DNA of 12,344 nt from Actinomycetota bacterium. Its GTDB lineage: Bacteria > Actinomycetota > Actinomycetes > S36-B12. Every line of letters begins with the position of its first letter. Positions within the stretch are counted from its first letter, which is position 1. Location of the stretch: positions 1 through 12,344 of the forward strand of contig VGBQ01000057.1 of NCBI GenBank assembly GCA_016870425.1, given 5' to 3'. Under the pieces are notes generated by a model. That model saw only the letters and a list, made by a program, of their open reading frames with translations, was not told the DNA's origin and searched no databases. This document shows positions 1 through 6,927 of the stretch, piece by piece. Position numbers and translations under genes: made by a program.

Positions 1-1740
1 AACACCGCGTGAGACGACCTCGCGGCAGCGTGGGTCGGGGACGTCGACCTTGTTGCCATAACGATCGGTGATCTCGAGCACGACCCTCGGTGCGCAGAAG
101 ACTCCGTGGTTAGCGAAGGCGGCGTATGCACCGGCCATGGACAAGGGAGAGACCTCCATGGTGCCAAGTGAGAAGGTCGGCACGCGCAGGAGAGGATCAC
201 CGGTGGCGAGCCGCACGCCCATGTCCTCGGCGATCTCCGCCTGCCTGCACAGCCCGAAGCGCTCGGCCAGGGTGACGAAGTAGGTGTTGGTCGAGAAGGC
301 TGTGGCCTGGAACATGTTGAGGAATCCGGCGGATCCGGAGTTGCGCACGGTGACGGGCTCGAACGGCGTGCCGTCAGTGCAGTTCACGAAGTTCTCGAAG
401 GTCTTCGGATTAGGGGCATCGACGCCCTCGGCGGGGGAGAAGCCCTGCTCCAGGGCGGCCGCGAGGGTGAAGACCTTGAACGTCGACCCTGCCTGCATGC
501 CGATCGTGCCGCCGAAGGCTTGATCGACGTTGTAGTTGTACGTCGTCTTGCCCCTGCCCTTCAGCCCCCACTCGCGATTCTGGGCCATCGCGATGATGTT
601 GCCCGTGCCTGGTTCGACAAGAGTGATCGCCGCCGCGCGCTGGCTGGGGTCCTTGACGGGGATGTACGACGCGACGGACTTCATCGCCGCGTCCTGGACG
701 TCGGGGTCCAGGGTCGTCCGGATAGTCAGACCACCGCGGCGCAGGAGCGCCTCGCGCTCCACGAGCGTTTCACCGAAGGCCTGGTCCGCCTTGATCATGC
801 GGATGACGAAGTCGCAGAAGTAGGGGGCGTAGGAGGAGGTGCAGCCATTCGGCTGCAGGCTGGGATCCAGGGTGTCTTCGATGGCGATGCGCGCGGCCGC
901 ACTGGCCTGCACGGCCGTGATGAATCCAGCCTCCGCCATCTCTCCGAGGACCAGGTTGCGGCGAGTCTCCGCCAACTCCGGATTGCGGGTGGGATCGAAG
1001 GCCGTGGGCTGTTGGACGATGCCCGCCAGGGTCGCTGACTCGACCAGGTCGAGCTCGGCCGCAGGCTTGGCGAAGTAGCGACGAGCGGCCGCCTCCACGC
1101 CGTAGGCGCCGGCGCCGAAGTAGACGATGTTGAGGTAGCGCTCGAGGATCTCCTCCTTGGAGTACCTGCGCTCGAGTGCAAGGGCATAGCGGATTTCGCG
1201 AAGCTTGCGCGATGGCGTGCGGGCCCGTGCGGCCTCGAGCTCCTCCTCGTTGGTGGCGCTGGCGATGAGGAGGTTCTTGACGTACTGCTGCGTGATCGTC
1301 GAGCCACCCTGCGTACTGCCCGTCTGCGTGCTGTTGGCGACGATCGCGCGCATGGTGCCGCGCAGGTCGATACCGGGATGATCGAGGAAACGGGCGTCCT
1401 CCACGGCCACGATGGCCTGGCGCATGACCGGAGCCACGGCAGTGAGCGGCACCTCGACGCGATTTTGGTAGTAGATGGTGGCGAGGACAGAACCATCGGC
1501 GGCCAGGATCACCGATCGCTCAGGGAGGTCGGGTGCATCGAGCTGGGAAGGCAGCGACTCGAAGCTGTCGATTGCCCCGCGGGTGAGCAGCCCTGTGGCG
1601 GCGGCGACGGGCAGGACCATCGCGGCTGCCACGGCCCCCGCGACCAGGGTGACGACGAGGAAGGCACCGAGGCGGCCGAGGGCGGCGAGCGGGCGCGGGC
1701 GTCCTGCGGCAGCCGGGTCGCGCCAGTGCGACTCGCTCAC
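1..1740 (-). CDS. Class A penicillin-binding protein (bifunctional transglycosylase/transpeptidase), PonA2-like, C-terminus off the window
   Basis: Bifunctional peptidoglycan synthase that polymerises glycan strands and cross-links peptides outside the membrane. I translated 580 residues from a GTG start. A short cytoplasmic N-terminus (1-23) is followed by one membrane segment (about 24-48). A glycosyltransferase-51 domain (about 75-260) has the catalytic EDARFLDHPG block (E114, D115), then GGSTITQQYVKNL (145-157) and RKLREI. The transpeptidase domain has the nucleophile motif STFK (S419, K422) and STN (S483-N485). The KTG motif and any C-terminal PASTA domain would lie left of base 1. The start is supported by GAGGAG four bases upstream. 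It is divergent from a whiB gene, the same pairing as ponA2/whiB4 in M. tuberculosis, hence the PonA2-like call. The extracytoplasmic part carries six cysteines (300, 309, 454, 498, 549, 572), suggesting disulfides. Family certain; orthology inferred from context. Confidence 0.95.
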   Translation of the reverse strand, partial: MSESHWRDPAAAGRPRPLAALGRLGAFLVVTLVAGAVAAAMVLPVAAATGLLTRGAIDSFESLPSQLDAPDLPERSVILAADGSVLATIYYQNRVEVPLTAVAPVMRQAIVAVEDARFLDHPGIDLRGTMRAIVANSTQTGSTQGGSTITQQYVKNLLIASATNEEELEAARARTPSRKLREIRYALALERRYSKEEILERYLNIVYFGAGAYGVEAAARRYFAKPAAELDLVESATLAGIVQQPTAFDPTRNPELAETRRNLVLGEMAEAGFITAVQASAAARIAIEDTLDPSLQPNGCTSSYAPYFCDFVIRMIKADQAFGETLVEREALLRRGGLTIRTTLDPDVQDAAMKSVASYIPVKDPSQRAAAITLVEPGTGNIIAMAQNREWGLKGRGKTTYNYNVDQAFGGTIGMQAGSTFKVFTLAAALEQGFSPAEGVDAPNPKTFENFVNCTDGTPFEPVTVRNSGSAGFLNMFQATAFSTNTYFVTLAERFGLCRQAEIAEDMGVRLATGDPLLRVPTFSLGTMEVSPLSMAGAYAAFANHGVFCAPRVVLEITDRYGNKVDVPDPRCREVVSRGV

Positions 1741-1769
1741 GGGACTCCTCGGGGACGGGGTGTCTGCCT

Positions 1770-1775
1770 AGAGTA
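1770..1775 (-). promoter_or_regulatory. Candidate -10 element of the PBP gene
   Basis: On the minus strand TACTCT fits the actinobacterial TANNNT -10 pattern and lies about 30 bases before the GTG start, leaving room for a short leader with GAGGAG at 1745-1750. It sits inside a small inverted repeat (GCCTA-GAG-TAGGC, 1766-1778). No convincing -35 is visible. Inference only. Confidence 0.35.
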
Positions 1776-1818
1776 GGCGAGCGCGACCGAGGAGTCTCGT
1801 CTCGCGCGGCGGCCACCC

Positions 1819-1848
1819 TTGACTGAAGTAGTAATAAAAGACTATTTT
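1819..1848 (+). promoter_or_regulatory. Candidate sigma-70-type promoter of the whiB gene
   Basis: TTGACT (1819-1824) and TATTTT (1843-1848) are separated by 18 bases in a strikingly AT-rich island (about 1819-1866) within otherwise GC-rich DNA. A start near 1855 would give a leader of roughly 110 bases before the WhiB ATG. Direction towards whiB is inferred; the opposite strand of the same island also offers weak -10-like hexamers for the PBP gene. Confidence 0.45.
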
Positions 1849-1852
1849 GTTT

Positions 1853-1868
1853 AGGTATGTATAGACCT
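1853..1868. promoter_or_regulatory. Imperfect 16-bp palindrome at the presumed whiB transcription start (possible operator)
   Basis: AGGTATGTATAGACCT pairs in 6 of 8 positions with its own reverse complement and lies just downstream of the candidate -10 at 1843-1848, where a repressor site would act. No regulator family is recognised from the sequence. Confidence 0.3.
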
Positions 1869-1967
1869 GTCTCGTCATGGTTGACCGGCGTAGCGTCCCG
1901 CCCCACCGGTGAATCCACTGGGACTTAAGGGGTAGCCGTGCTCCACGTGGCGGCGGGAGGGTGAGGG

Positions 1968-2276
1968 ATGACCTGGTCGACGGAGTGGACCGCACGAGCG
2001 GCCTGCCGCACATCCGACCCGGATGCCCTCTTCGTGCAGGGAGCCGCCCAAAACCGCGCCAAGGTCATCTGCCAGGGATGCCAGGTGCGCACGGAGTGCC
2101 TCGCCGACGCACTCGACAATCGCGTGGAGTTCGGCGTATGGGGGGGTATGACCGAGCGCGAGCGGCGTGCGCTGCTGCGTCGGCGCCCGCAGGTGACGTC
2201 ATGGCGACATCTCCTGCAGACGGCGCGTGACGAATACGAGCGCACTGTCGGCATCGACGTCTTTCGCGCCTCGTAG
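1968..2276 (+). CDS. WhiB-family Fe-S transcriptional regulator (WhiB4/WblA-like)
   Basis: Small regulator expected to bind a redox-sensitive [4Fe-4S] cluster and act on transcription, in this family often together with sigma factor. The 102-residue protein has the four invariant cysteines C13, C35, C38 and C44 (C-X21-C-X2-C-X5-C), followed by the WhiB turn GVWGGMTERERR (56-67) and a basic stretch (LLRRRP) as the DNA-contacting tail. The ATG is preceded by GGAGG at 1956-1960, seven bases away, which settles the start. The divergent class A PBP gene and the ArsA pair downstream are the neighbours of whiB4 in M. tuberculosis, so I read it as the WhiB4/WblA ortholog. Subfamily assignment rests on context plus general similarity; family assignment is secure. 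Confidence 0.95.
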   Translation: MTWSTEWTARAACRTSDPDALFVQGAAQNRAKVICQGCQVRTECLADALDNRVEFGVWGGMTERERRALLRRRPQVTSWRHLLQTARDEYERTVGIDVFRAS

Positions 2277-2337
2277 TCGCGCTCGCGCGTCTCACGTTGA
2301 CTTCTGTTCACATTGACCTGAGGTAAACGGCACCGCT

Positions 2338-2352
2338 GGTGACTGCGTCACC
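2338..2352. terminator. Small hairpin between convergent whiB and ATPase genes
   Basis: GGTGAC-TGC-GTCACC forms a 6-bp stem with a 3-base loop in the 81-bp gap between two convergent stop codons. No U-tract follows on either strand. It could be a weak bidirectional terminator of the U-less type described in actinobacteria. The rest of the gap holds no gene. Confidence 0.35.
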
Positions 2353-2357
2353 CTCGC

Positions 2358-3503
2358 TCAGGGGTCCGATCGACTAGTTGCGAGGAGCGATCCCACTGCG
2401 CGCAGGCCCTCGAGGTCGTGCACATCCTCGGCGAGGGCGAAGACCGACGCCACGGGCACTCCGGGGTGGGCCGCCATGAACCGCCGCGTGATACGCGCCT
2501 GACGCTCGGCATTGCGCATGCGGTCCGCATGGAGTCGCAGCAGCGCCGCGGTGCGCGGCTCCTCGCCCTGGAGCCTTTGTGCTCCCGATAGGGCCTCCTC
2601 GACGGTGAGTTCGGGAGCGCGCACCTCCTGCACTCGATTGACCACCAGCCCCGCGAGCGGCATACCGTCCTGCTCAAGACGATCCACGAAGTAGGACGCC
2701 TCTCGCAGCGCGTCGCGCTCGGGTGCTGCGACCACCACAAACGCCGTCCCGGGATCCTTAAGCAGGGCGTACGTCGCCTCCGCCCGTTCGCGAAAACCTC
2801 CAAACATCGTGTCGACCGCGCCGACGAAGGCCGCCAGGTCCGTGAGCAACTGGGCCCCGAGGATCTTCGTGAGCACCCCGGAGAAGATGCCCAGTCCGGC
2901 ACCGAGCAGCTTGCCGAGCCCGCGCCCCGCTCCCCGCGCTGGCGCGGTGAGGATCTTGATGAAGCGTCCGTCGAGGAAGGTGCCCAGGCGATCGGGGGCA
3001 TCGAGGAAGTCCAGGGCTGACCTCGACGGTGGTGTGTCGACGATGATCAGGTCCCAGGTGCCCTCGCGGTCCGCCTCCGCCCGCAACTGGCCGAGCTTCT
3101 CCATGGCCATGTACTCCTGCGTGCCGGCAAAGGAGGAGGACAGCGCCTGGTAGAAGGGGTTATCCAAGATCGCCTGCGCTCGCTCGGGATCGGAGTGGGA
3201 CTCCACGACCTCGTCGAAGGTCCGCTTCATGTCCAGCATCATCGCGCTGAGTGATCCGTCGCCTTCGACACCGACGACGGGCCGAGGTGTGTTGTCGAGT
3301 TCAGTGAGGCCCATCGCCTGCGCGAGACGTCGCGCCGGGTCGATGGTGAGGACGCAGACCCGCCGACCCATATCCGCCGCACGCAGGCCCAGTGCAGCGG
3401 CGGTTGTCGTCTTGCCCACGCCCCCGGAGCCACAGCACACGATGGTGCGGGTCCGGGGATCGGCGAGAAGGGCGTCGATGTCGAGGACAGGGGCGTCTGG
3501 CAT
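2358..3503 (-). CDS. ArsA/Get3-family P-loop ATPase, second subunit (BagB/Rv3680-like)
   Basis: Cytosolic SIMIBI-class ATPase of 381 residues. The P-loop is CGSGGVGKTT (24-33); the signature lysine of the deviant Walker A motif is replaced by S26, while K31 is intact. Switch II is VDTPPSRSALDFLDAP (155-170). Residues about 183-232 form a Gly/Ala/Leu-rich stretch that aligns by position with the helical client-binding subdomain of Get3. Catalytic core and adenine-pocket VVNRV follow. The ATG overlaps the stop of the upstream paralogue by one base (TGATG), implying translational coupling. In M. tuberculosis the adjacent paralogues Rv3679/Rv3680 have been studied as bacterial Get3-like proteins. 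There is no arsB or arsC here, so an arsenite pump role is unlikely. The client is unknown. Confidence 0.9.
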   Translation of the reverse strand: MPDAPVLDIDALLADPRTRTIVCCGSGGVGKTTTAAALGLRAADMGRRVCVLTIDPARRLAQAMGLTELDNTPRPVVGVEGDGSLSAMMLDMKRTFDEVVESHSDPERAQAILDNPFYQALSSSFAGTQEYMAMEKLGQLRAEADREGTWDLIIVDTPPSRSALDFLDAPDRLGTFLDGRFIKILTAPARGAGRGLGKLLGAGLGIFSGVLTKILGAQLLTDLAAFVGAVDTMFGGFRERAEATYALLKDPGTAFVVVAAPERDALREASYFVDRLEQDGMPLAGLVVNRVQEVRAPELTVEEALSGAQRLQGEEPRTAALLRLHADRMRNAERQARITRRFMAAHPGVPVASVFALAEDVHDLEGLRAVGSLLATSRSDP

Positions 3504-4477
3504 CAGGCCATCCCCTGCTCGTGGAGCATGTCCGCCAACTCGTAGAGCGCGGCGAGGTCGATGCCTCCGGCAAGGAAGGGGAGGTCGTAGACCGGCCGTC
3601 CCAGAGCCGCGATGCGCTCCCTCTCCGTCTCCTCCAGCCTGACTCGGGCCGCGTGGTCGACGCCCTCCGCCTGCAGGGCATCCACCACATGCGGTGATGC
3701 ATCGATGCCCGCCGCCTTCAGTGAGGAGGTCAGTGCCCCAGCGTCGATAGAGGTCAGATCCGCCATCGCGGTGAGCAGGGGTGGCCGCGTCATGTTGACG
3801 ACGATTCCCCCGACAGGTAGGGCCGCGTCCTCGAGTTCGGCCACACCGTCAGCGGTCTCCTGCACCGGCATCTCTTCGAGCAGCGTCGTGAGGTGCACGG
3901 CTGTCTTCTCCGAGCGCAGGACAGCCATCACGCCGTCTGCCTGATTGCGGATCGGTCCGACCTTGGCCACGCCGGCGATCTCGGTGTTGACATTGAGGAA
4001 ACGGGTGATGCGCCCCGTCGGCGGGGCGTCCAGGACGATGGCGTCATAGGCGCGCGCATGCTTCTTGTCGCGTCGGCGCACCAGTTCCACGGCCTTGCCG
4101 GTGAGCAGCACGTCGCGCAGCCCAGGTGCGATGGTGGTGACGAACTCCACCGCACCCATGCGACGCAGCACACCGCCCGCGCGCCGGAGGTTGTAGAAGA
4201 GCTCGAGGTATTCGAGGAGAGCCTCCTCGGGATCGACCGCTAGCCCCCACACCTCGCCCCCGCCGGGCACGGAGGCGAGTCGGCGCTCCTCGTAGGGGAG
4301 GGGTGGCATATCGAAGAGTTGTGCGAGGCCCTGCCGGCCTTCGACCTCCATGAGCATGACCTGTCCGCCGTCGCGAGCGAGCGCGAGGGCGAGGGCGGCT
4401 GCCACGGTGGTCTTGCCGGTCCCGCCCTTGCCGGACACGACGTGCAGGAGCACGTCGGGCCAGTCGGTCGAGGGCAC
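3503..4477 (-). CDS. ArsA/Get3-family P-loop ATPase, first subunit (BagA/Rv3679-like)
   Basis: Partner of the overlapping downstream ATPase gene. The 324-residue protein has a complete deviant Walker A motif, SGKGGTGKTT (15-24) with signature lysine K17 and K22, a Get3-like A-loop region (MEVEGRQGLAQLF, 44-56), and switch II LDAPPTGRITRFL (149-161); VVNM (226-229) fits the adenine pocket. Residues about 85-130 are the short helical insert, less hydrophobic than that of the partner. The start is GTG: an in-frame TAG lies four codons upstream, there is no Shine-Dalgarno, and a TAGGCT -10 sits six bases before it, so the mRNA is probably leaderless. I infer a heterodimer in which this subunit supplies the signature lysine across the interface. 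Exact substrate not known. Confidence 0.9.
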   Translation of the reverse strand: MPSTDWPDVLLHVVSGKGGTGKTTVAAALALALARDGGQVMLMEVEGRQGLAQLFDMPPLPYEERRLASVPGGGEVWGLAVDPEEALLEYLELFYNLRRAGGVLRRMGAVEFVTTIAPGLRDVLLTGKAVELVRRRDKKHARAYDAIVLDAPPTGRITRFLNVNTEIAGVAKVGPIRNQADGVMAVLRSEKTAVHLTTLLEEMPVQETADGVAELEDAALPVGGIVVNMTRPPLLTAMADLTSIDAGALTSSLKAAGIDASPHVVDALQAEGVDHAARVRLEETERERIAALGRPVYDLPFLAGGIDLAALYELADMLHEQGMA

Positions 4478-4483
4478 TGCCTG

Positions 4484-4489
4484 AGCCTA
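4484..4489 (-). promoter_or_regulatory. Leaderless -10 element for the ATPase operon
   Basis: TAGGCT on the minus strand fits TANNNT and ends exactly six bases before the GTG start at 4477, so transcription would begin at or next to the start codon. No Shine-Dalgarno exists in the leader. Mirrors the element on the other strand of this 56-bp gap. Confidence 0.6.
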
Positions 4490-4521
4490 GTCCGGCCCCG
4501 CCCCTCTCGGGCACGTCGTAC

Positions 4522-4527
4522 TAGGGT
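4522..4527 (+). promoter_or_regulatory. Leaderless -10 element for the DUF4177-RidA-Nudix-MBL operon
   Basis: TAGGGT fits TANNNT and ends exactly six bases before the ATG at 4534; no Shine-Dalgarno is present. The two -10 hexamers of this divergent gap are only 32 bp apart, so polymerase at one would cover the -35 region of the other, which predicts mutual interference. Confidence 0.6.
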
Positions 4528-4533
4528 CGCGTC

Positions 4534-4692
4534 ATGACCCGGTGGGAATACGCGACGGTGCCCCTGCTCATTCACGCGACCAAGCAGATCCTCGACACCT
4601 GGGGGGAGGACGGCTGGGAGCTCGTGCAGGTCGTGCCCGGTCCCAACGCCGAGAATGTCGTCGCCTATCTGAAGCGACCGAAGGAGCAGTGA
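4534..4692 (+). CDS. Small DUF4177-type protein
   Basis: A 52-residue protein starting MTRWEYATVPLL and containing the DUF4177 hallmark LDTWGEDGWELVQVVP (20-35) followed by a short beta strand NVVAYLKRP. Function of the family is unknown; proteins of this size usually form small beta-alpha-beta folds. M. tuberculosis has the equivalent small gene (Rv3678A) in the same place. It opens the operon and its stop overlaps the next start by one base (TGATG), so it is likely translated in step with the RidA-like gene. The start is fixed by the TANNNT-N6-ATG layout and by the family N-terminus; there is no ribosome binding site. Its proximity to the ATPase promoter makes it divergently co-located with them in many actinobacteria, but a functional link is only inference. 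Confidence 0.85.
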   Translation: MTRWEYATVPLLIHATKQILDTWGEDGWELVQVVPGPNAENVVAYLKRPKEQ

Positions 4693-5153
4693 TGTCTCAC
4701 ACCGCACGGTTGGCCGAGATGGGCATCGTTATCCCCGAGGTGGTGCCACCCGTCGCCGCCTACGTCCCCGCTGTCGTCACCGGTCGCTACGTCTACACCT
4801 CGGGACAGTTGCCGATGCGCGACGGAGTGATGATCGCCGAGGGGCTTGTCGGCTCCGACGTCGATCCCGAGGTGGCTAAGGACTGCGCGCGACAAAGCGC
4901 GATCAACGCACTCGCGGCCGCCCAGTCGGTCATCGGCTCGCTCGACCGCGTGACGCGCGTCGTCAAGGTGGTCGGCTTCGTCGCCAGTGCGCCTGGATTC
5001 ACGGGCCAGCCCGCGGTCATCAATGGCGCAAGCGAGCTGCTCCTCGAGGTATTCGGCGACGCCGGACGCCACGCCCGCTCTGCGGTGGGAGTGGCCGGTC
5101 TGCCGATCAACGCACCCGTCGAGGTGGAGATGGTGCTGGAGGTCGCCGACTGA
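4692..5153 (+). CDS. RidA/YjgF/UK114-family protein
   Basis: Member of the Rid superfamily of small trimeric proteins; RidA proper hydrolyses reactive enamines/imines produced by PLP enzymes. The 153-residue protein carries YVYTSGQLP (34-42), the helix DPEVAKDCARQSAINALAA (58-76) and the C-terminal signature ARSAVGVAGLPINAPVEVEM (128-147). R129 aligns with the catalytic arginine of RidA (R105 in E. coli), so deaminase chemistry is possible. At 153 residues it is longer than RidA proper (about 128) and has an extra N-terminal segment, typical of the RidA-like subgroup found beside crp/MBL genes in actinobacteria. AAGGAG at 4681-4686 lies five bases before the ATG and supports this start over longer alternatives. 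The substrate is not determined. Confidence 0.92.
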   Translation: MSHTARLAEMGIVIPEVVPPVAAYVPAVVTGRYVYTSGQLPMRDGVMIAEGLVGSDVDPEVAKDCARQSAINALAAAQSVIGSLDRVTRVVKVVGFVASAPGFTGQPAVINGASELLLEVFGDAGRHARSAVGVAGLPINAPVEVEMVLEVAD

Positions 5154-5155
5154 GC

Positions 5156-6025
5156 GTGCCACGCATGCCCGTGCACGTGAGCGCTCGCGCCCGTGCCCTC
5201 CTCCACGGTGAGTGGGAGCCGCCGCCCGTGCGCGATGCCTCCACGGTGGTGCTCCTGCGTAACGCCGACGGCCTCGAGACCTACCTCATGCGCCGGGCCG
5301 CGACCATGGCGTTCGCAGCGGGGATGTATGTCTTCCCCGGTGGCCGCATCGACGATGCCGATAGTGATGCGGACGTCACCTGGGCGGGCATGCCCGTCGA
5401 CGCGCAGCGCATGACCGCCCACGATCGCCAGGCTCGCGGGCTCATCGTGGGCGCCGTACGTGAAGTCTTCGAGGAGACCGGCGTACTCCTTGCCGTCGAC
5501 GACAGCGGCCGACCGGCGATGGAGGACGACGCGTGGGAGGACGACCGAGCAGAGGTCGCTGTGTCGAGCGCTGCATTTGCCGGCGTCCTCGCGCGACGTG
5601 GCCTGCGAGTCGACCCGGCGCTGCTTCCGCTGTGGACCCACTGGATCACCCCTGAGGTGGAGTCCAAGAGGTACGACGTGCGCTTCTTTGTGGCTGCCGT
5701 GCCTCCCGGCCAGCATGCGCGCGACGTCAGCGGTGAGGCCGATCAGGTCGTGTGGCTGCCGCCCGCGACAGCGCTCGGCGACTACTCGCGGGGGCTCTTG
5801 CCGATGCTGCCTCCCACGGTCGCCACCCTTGCCGACCTCGCCAGCCTGCCCGATGTCGAGGCCGTGCTCGCCAGCGCCGGCACCCGTGACGTGCGCCCGC
5901 TTATGCCGCGGCCGCGCTTCGACGATGACGGGGCCGTCGCCTGGGATGTCATCGATGCACGCGACGGCTCCGTCATCGTGCGCCTGCCCGCCGAGCCCGC
6001 CGGATCCGAGGTCGCGGGCGCATGA
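5156..6025 (+). CDS. Nudix hydrolase of the NUDT19 type (split Nudix box)
   Basis: Pyrophosphohydrolase of 289 residues. The Nudix box is interrupted: FPGGRID (60-66) carries the first part and REVFEETGVLL (102-112) the catalytic REXXEE part, with about 35 residues between. That insertion is the mark of the NUDT19/RP2p branch, whose mammalian member cleaves acyl-CoA/CoA, so a CoA-ester diphosphatase role is plausible. The C-terminal half has WTHWITPEVESKRYDVRFF (179-197), also typical of that branch, and ends in an unremarkable tail. The GTG start at 5156 is three bases after the RidA stop; GGAGG at 5138-5142 is 13 bases away and the next ATG (5165) would be even further. The stop overlaps the MBL start by four bases (ATGA). 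Substrate is inferred. Confidence 0.88.
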   Translation: MPRMPVHVSARARALLHGEWEPPPVRDASTVVLLRNADGLETYLMRRAATMAFAAGMYVFPGGRIDDADSDADVTWAGMPVDAQRMTAHDRQARGLIVGAVREVFEETGVLLAVDDSGRPAMEDDAWEDDRAEVAVSSAAFAGVLARRGLRVDPALLPLWTHWITPEVESKRYDVRFFVAAVPPGQHARDVSGEADQVVWLPPATALGDYSRGLLPMLPPTVATLADLASLPDVEAVLASAGTRDVRPLMPRPRFDDDGAVAWDVIDARDGSVIVRLPAEPAGSEVAGA

Positions 6026-6828
6026 GCGGCCTGCCTGTCGTCGGCTCCGATCAGCCGTGGTCCGGGGGATCCTTCAGTGCCACGGTGACCTGCCTGCTGG
6101 CTCCCAATCCCAGCCCCATGACCCTTGACGGCACCAACACCTGGCTCATCGGCGATCCCGGCGCCAGCATCGTGGTGATCGACCCCGGACCCGACGACGA
6201 CGCGCATCTGCGGTCCATCGTGGAGGCGGCCGACGGGCGCGTCACCCAGATCCTCCTCACGCACGGGCACCCCGACCATGCCGAGGGCGCACGTCACCTC
6301 CATGCGATGACCGGTGCGCCGGTCCGGGCCCTCGACCCCGAGCACACCCTGGGGGGTGAGGGCCTCGACGCGGGAATGGTGATCGCGGCAGGCGACGAGG
6401 AGATCCATGTCATCGCCACGCCCGGTCACACGTCTGACTGCCTGAGCTTTCACCTGCCTCGATCGCGGGCCTTGCTCACGGGCGACACAGTCCTCGGGCG
6501 CGGCACCACCGTGGTCGCCTGGCCCGACGGGCACCTCGGCGACTACCTCGACTCCCTCGCTGCCCTGCGCTCACGTGCTGAAGTCAGCCAGGCGCGCGCG
6601 ATCCTCCCCGGCCACGGTCCCGTGCTGCATGACCCCGTCGCGGTCATCGAGGCCTATCTCGATCACCGTCGGGCTCGGCTGGATCAGGTGCGCGCGGCAC
6701 GCGCGCGGGGCGCACGCACACCCGAGGAGGTCGTCGATGCGGTGTACGTCGACATCCCCGATGCCGTGCGGTGGGCCGCACTGCTGAGCACCCGAGCCCA
6801 ACTCGCCTTCCTCGAGGACCGTGACTAG
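6022..6828 (+). CDS. MBL-fold metallohydrolase (LACTB2/glyoxalase II-like)
   Basis: Zinc-dependent hydrolase of 268 residues, probably cytosolic since no signal peptide is seen. All metal ligands are present: HGHPDH (81-86; H81, H83, D85, H86), H136 in PGHTSD, D155 in TGDTVLG and H198 in PGHGP. The N-terminus APNPSPMTLDGTNTWL (27-42) and the C-terminal winged-helix-like tail (RARGARTPEEVVDAVY) match the LACTB2/Rv3677c type, for which RNase or thioester hydrolase activities have been proposed; neither can be told from sequence. It is the last gene of the four-gene operon, started by a 4-base ATGA overlap with the Nudix stop, and ends before the palindrome at 6888-6927. Confidence 0.92.
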   Translation: MSGLPVVGSDQPWSGGSFSATVTCLLAPNPSPMTLDGTNTWLIGDPGASIVVIDPGPDDDAHLRSIVEAADGRVTQILLTHGHPDHAEGARHLHAMTGAPVRALDPEHTLGGEGLDAGMVIAAGDEEIHVIATPGHTSDCLSFHLPRSRALLTGDTVLGRGTTVVAWPDGHLGDYLDSLAALRSRAEVSQARAILPGHGPVLHDPVAVIEAYLDHRRARLDQVRAARARGARTPEEVVDAVYVDIPDAVRWAALLSTRAQLAFLEDRD

Positions 6829-6887
6829 CGCGCTTGTGCGTGGTCGCAACCGAGGACGAATCTCCCTGCACACCGTCGGTCACCCCG

Positions 6888-6927
6888 CGAACTGTGGGCG
6901 AATACGGCCGTATCCGCCCACAGTTCG
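6888..6927. terminator. 40-bp near-perfect palindrome between convergent MBL and crp genes
   Basis: The left arm CGAACTGTGGGCG-A-ATACGG is followed without spacer by CCGTAT-C-CGCCCACAGTTCG. Nineteen of 20 positions pair; the only mismatch is A6901 opposite C6914. As RNA it would form a very stable hairpin on either strand, placing it well as a bidirectional terminator for genes ending at 6828 and 7007. No U-tract follows. The perfect symmetry at its centre also fits a protein-binding cruciform or an old mobile repeat. Confidence 0.65.

Noticed and set aside
795..1496. Minus-strand 233-codon open frame
   Set aside because: Out of frame with the class A PBP, which is continuous with all its motifs across the same bases; the alternative product is low-complexity Arg/Ser/Pro.
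2358..4477. Arsenite efflux system from the ArsA-like ATPases
   Set aside because: No arsB, arsC, arsD or arsR neighbour and no metal-binding cysteine triad is visible; synteny points to the Get3-like actinobacterial pair.
4793..5716. Minus-strand 307-codon open frame antisense to the RidA-like and Nudix genes
   Set aside because: Both plus-strand genes show family motifs and coupled starts; the antisense product resembles nothing and is His/Arg rich.
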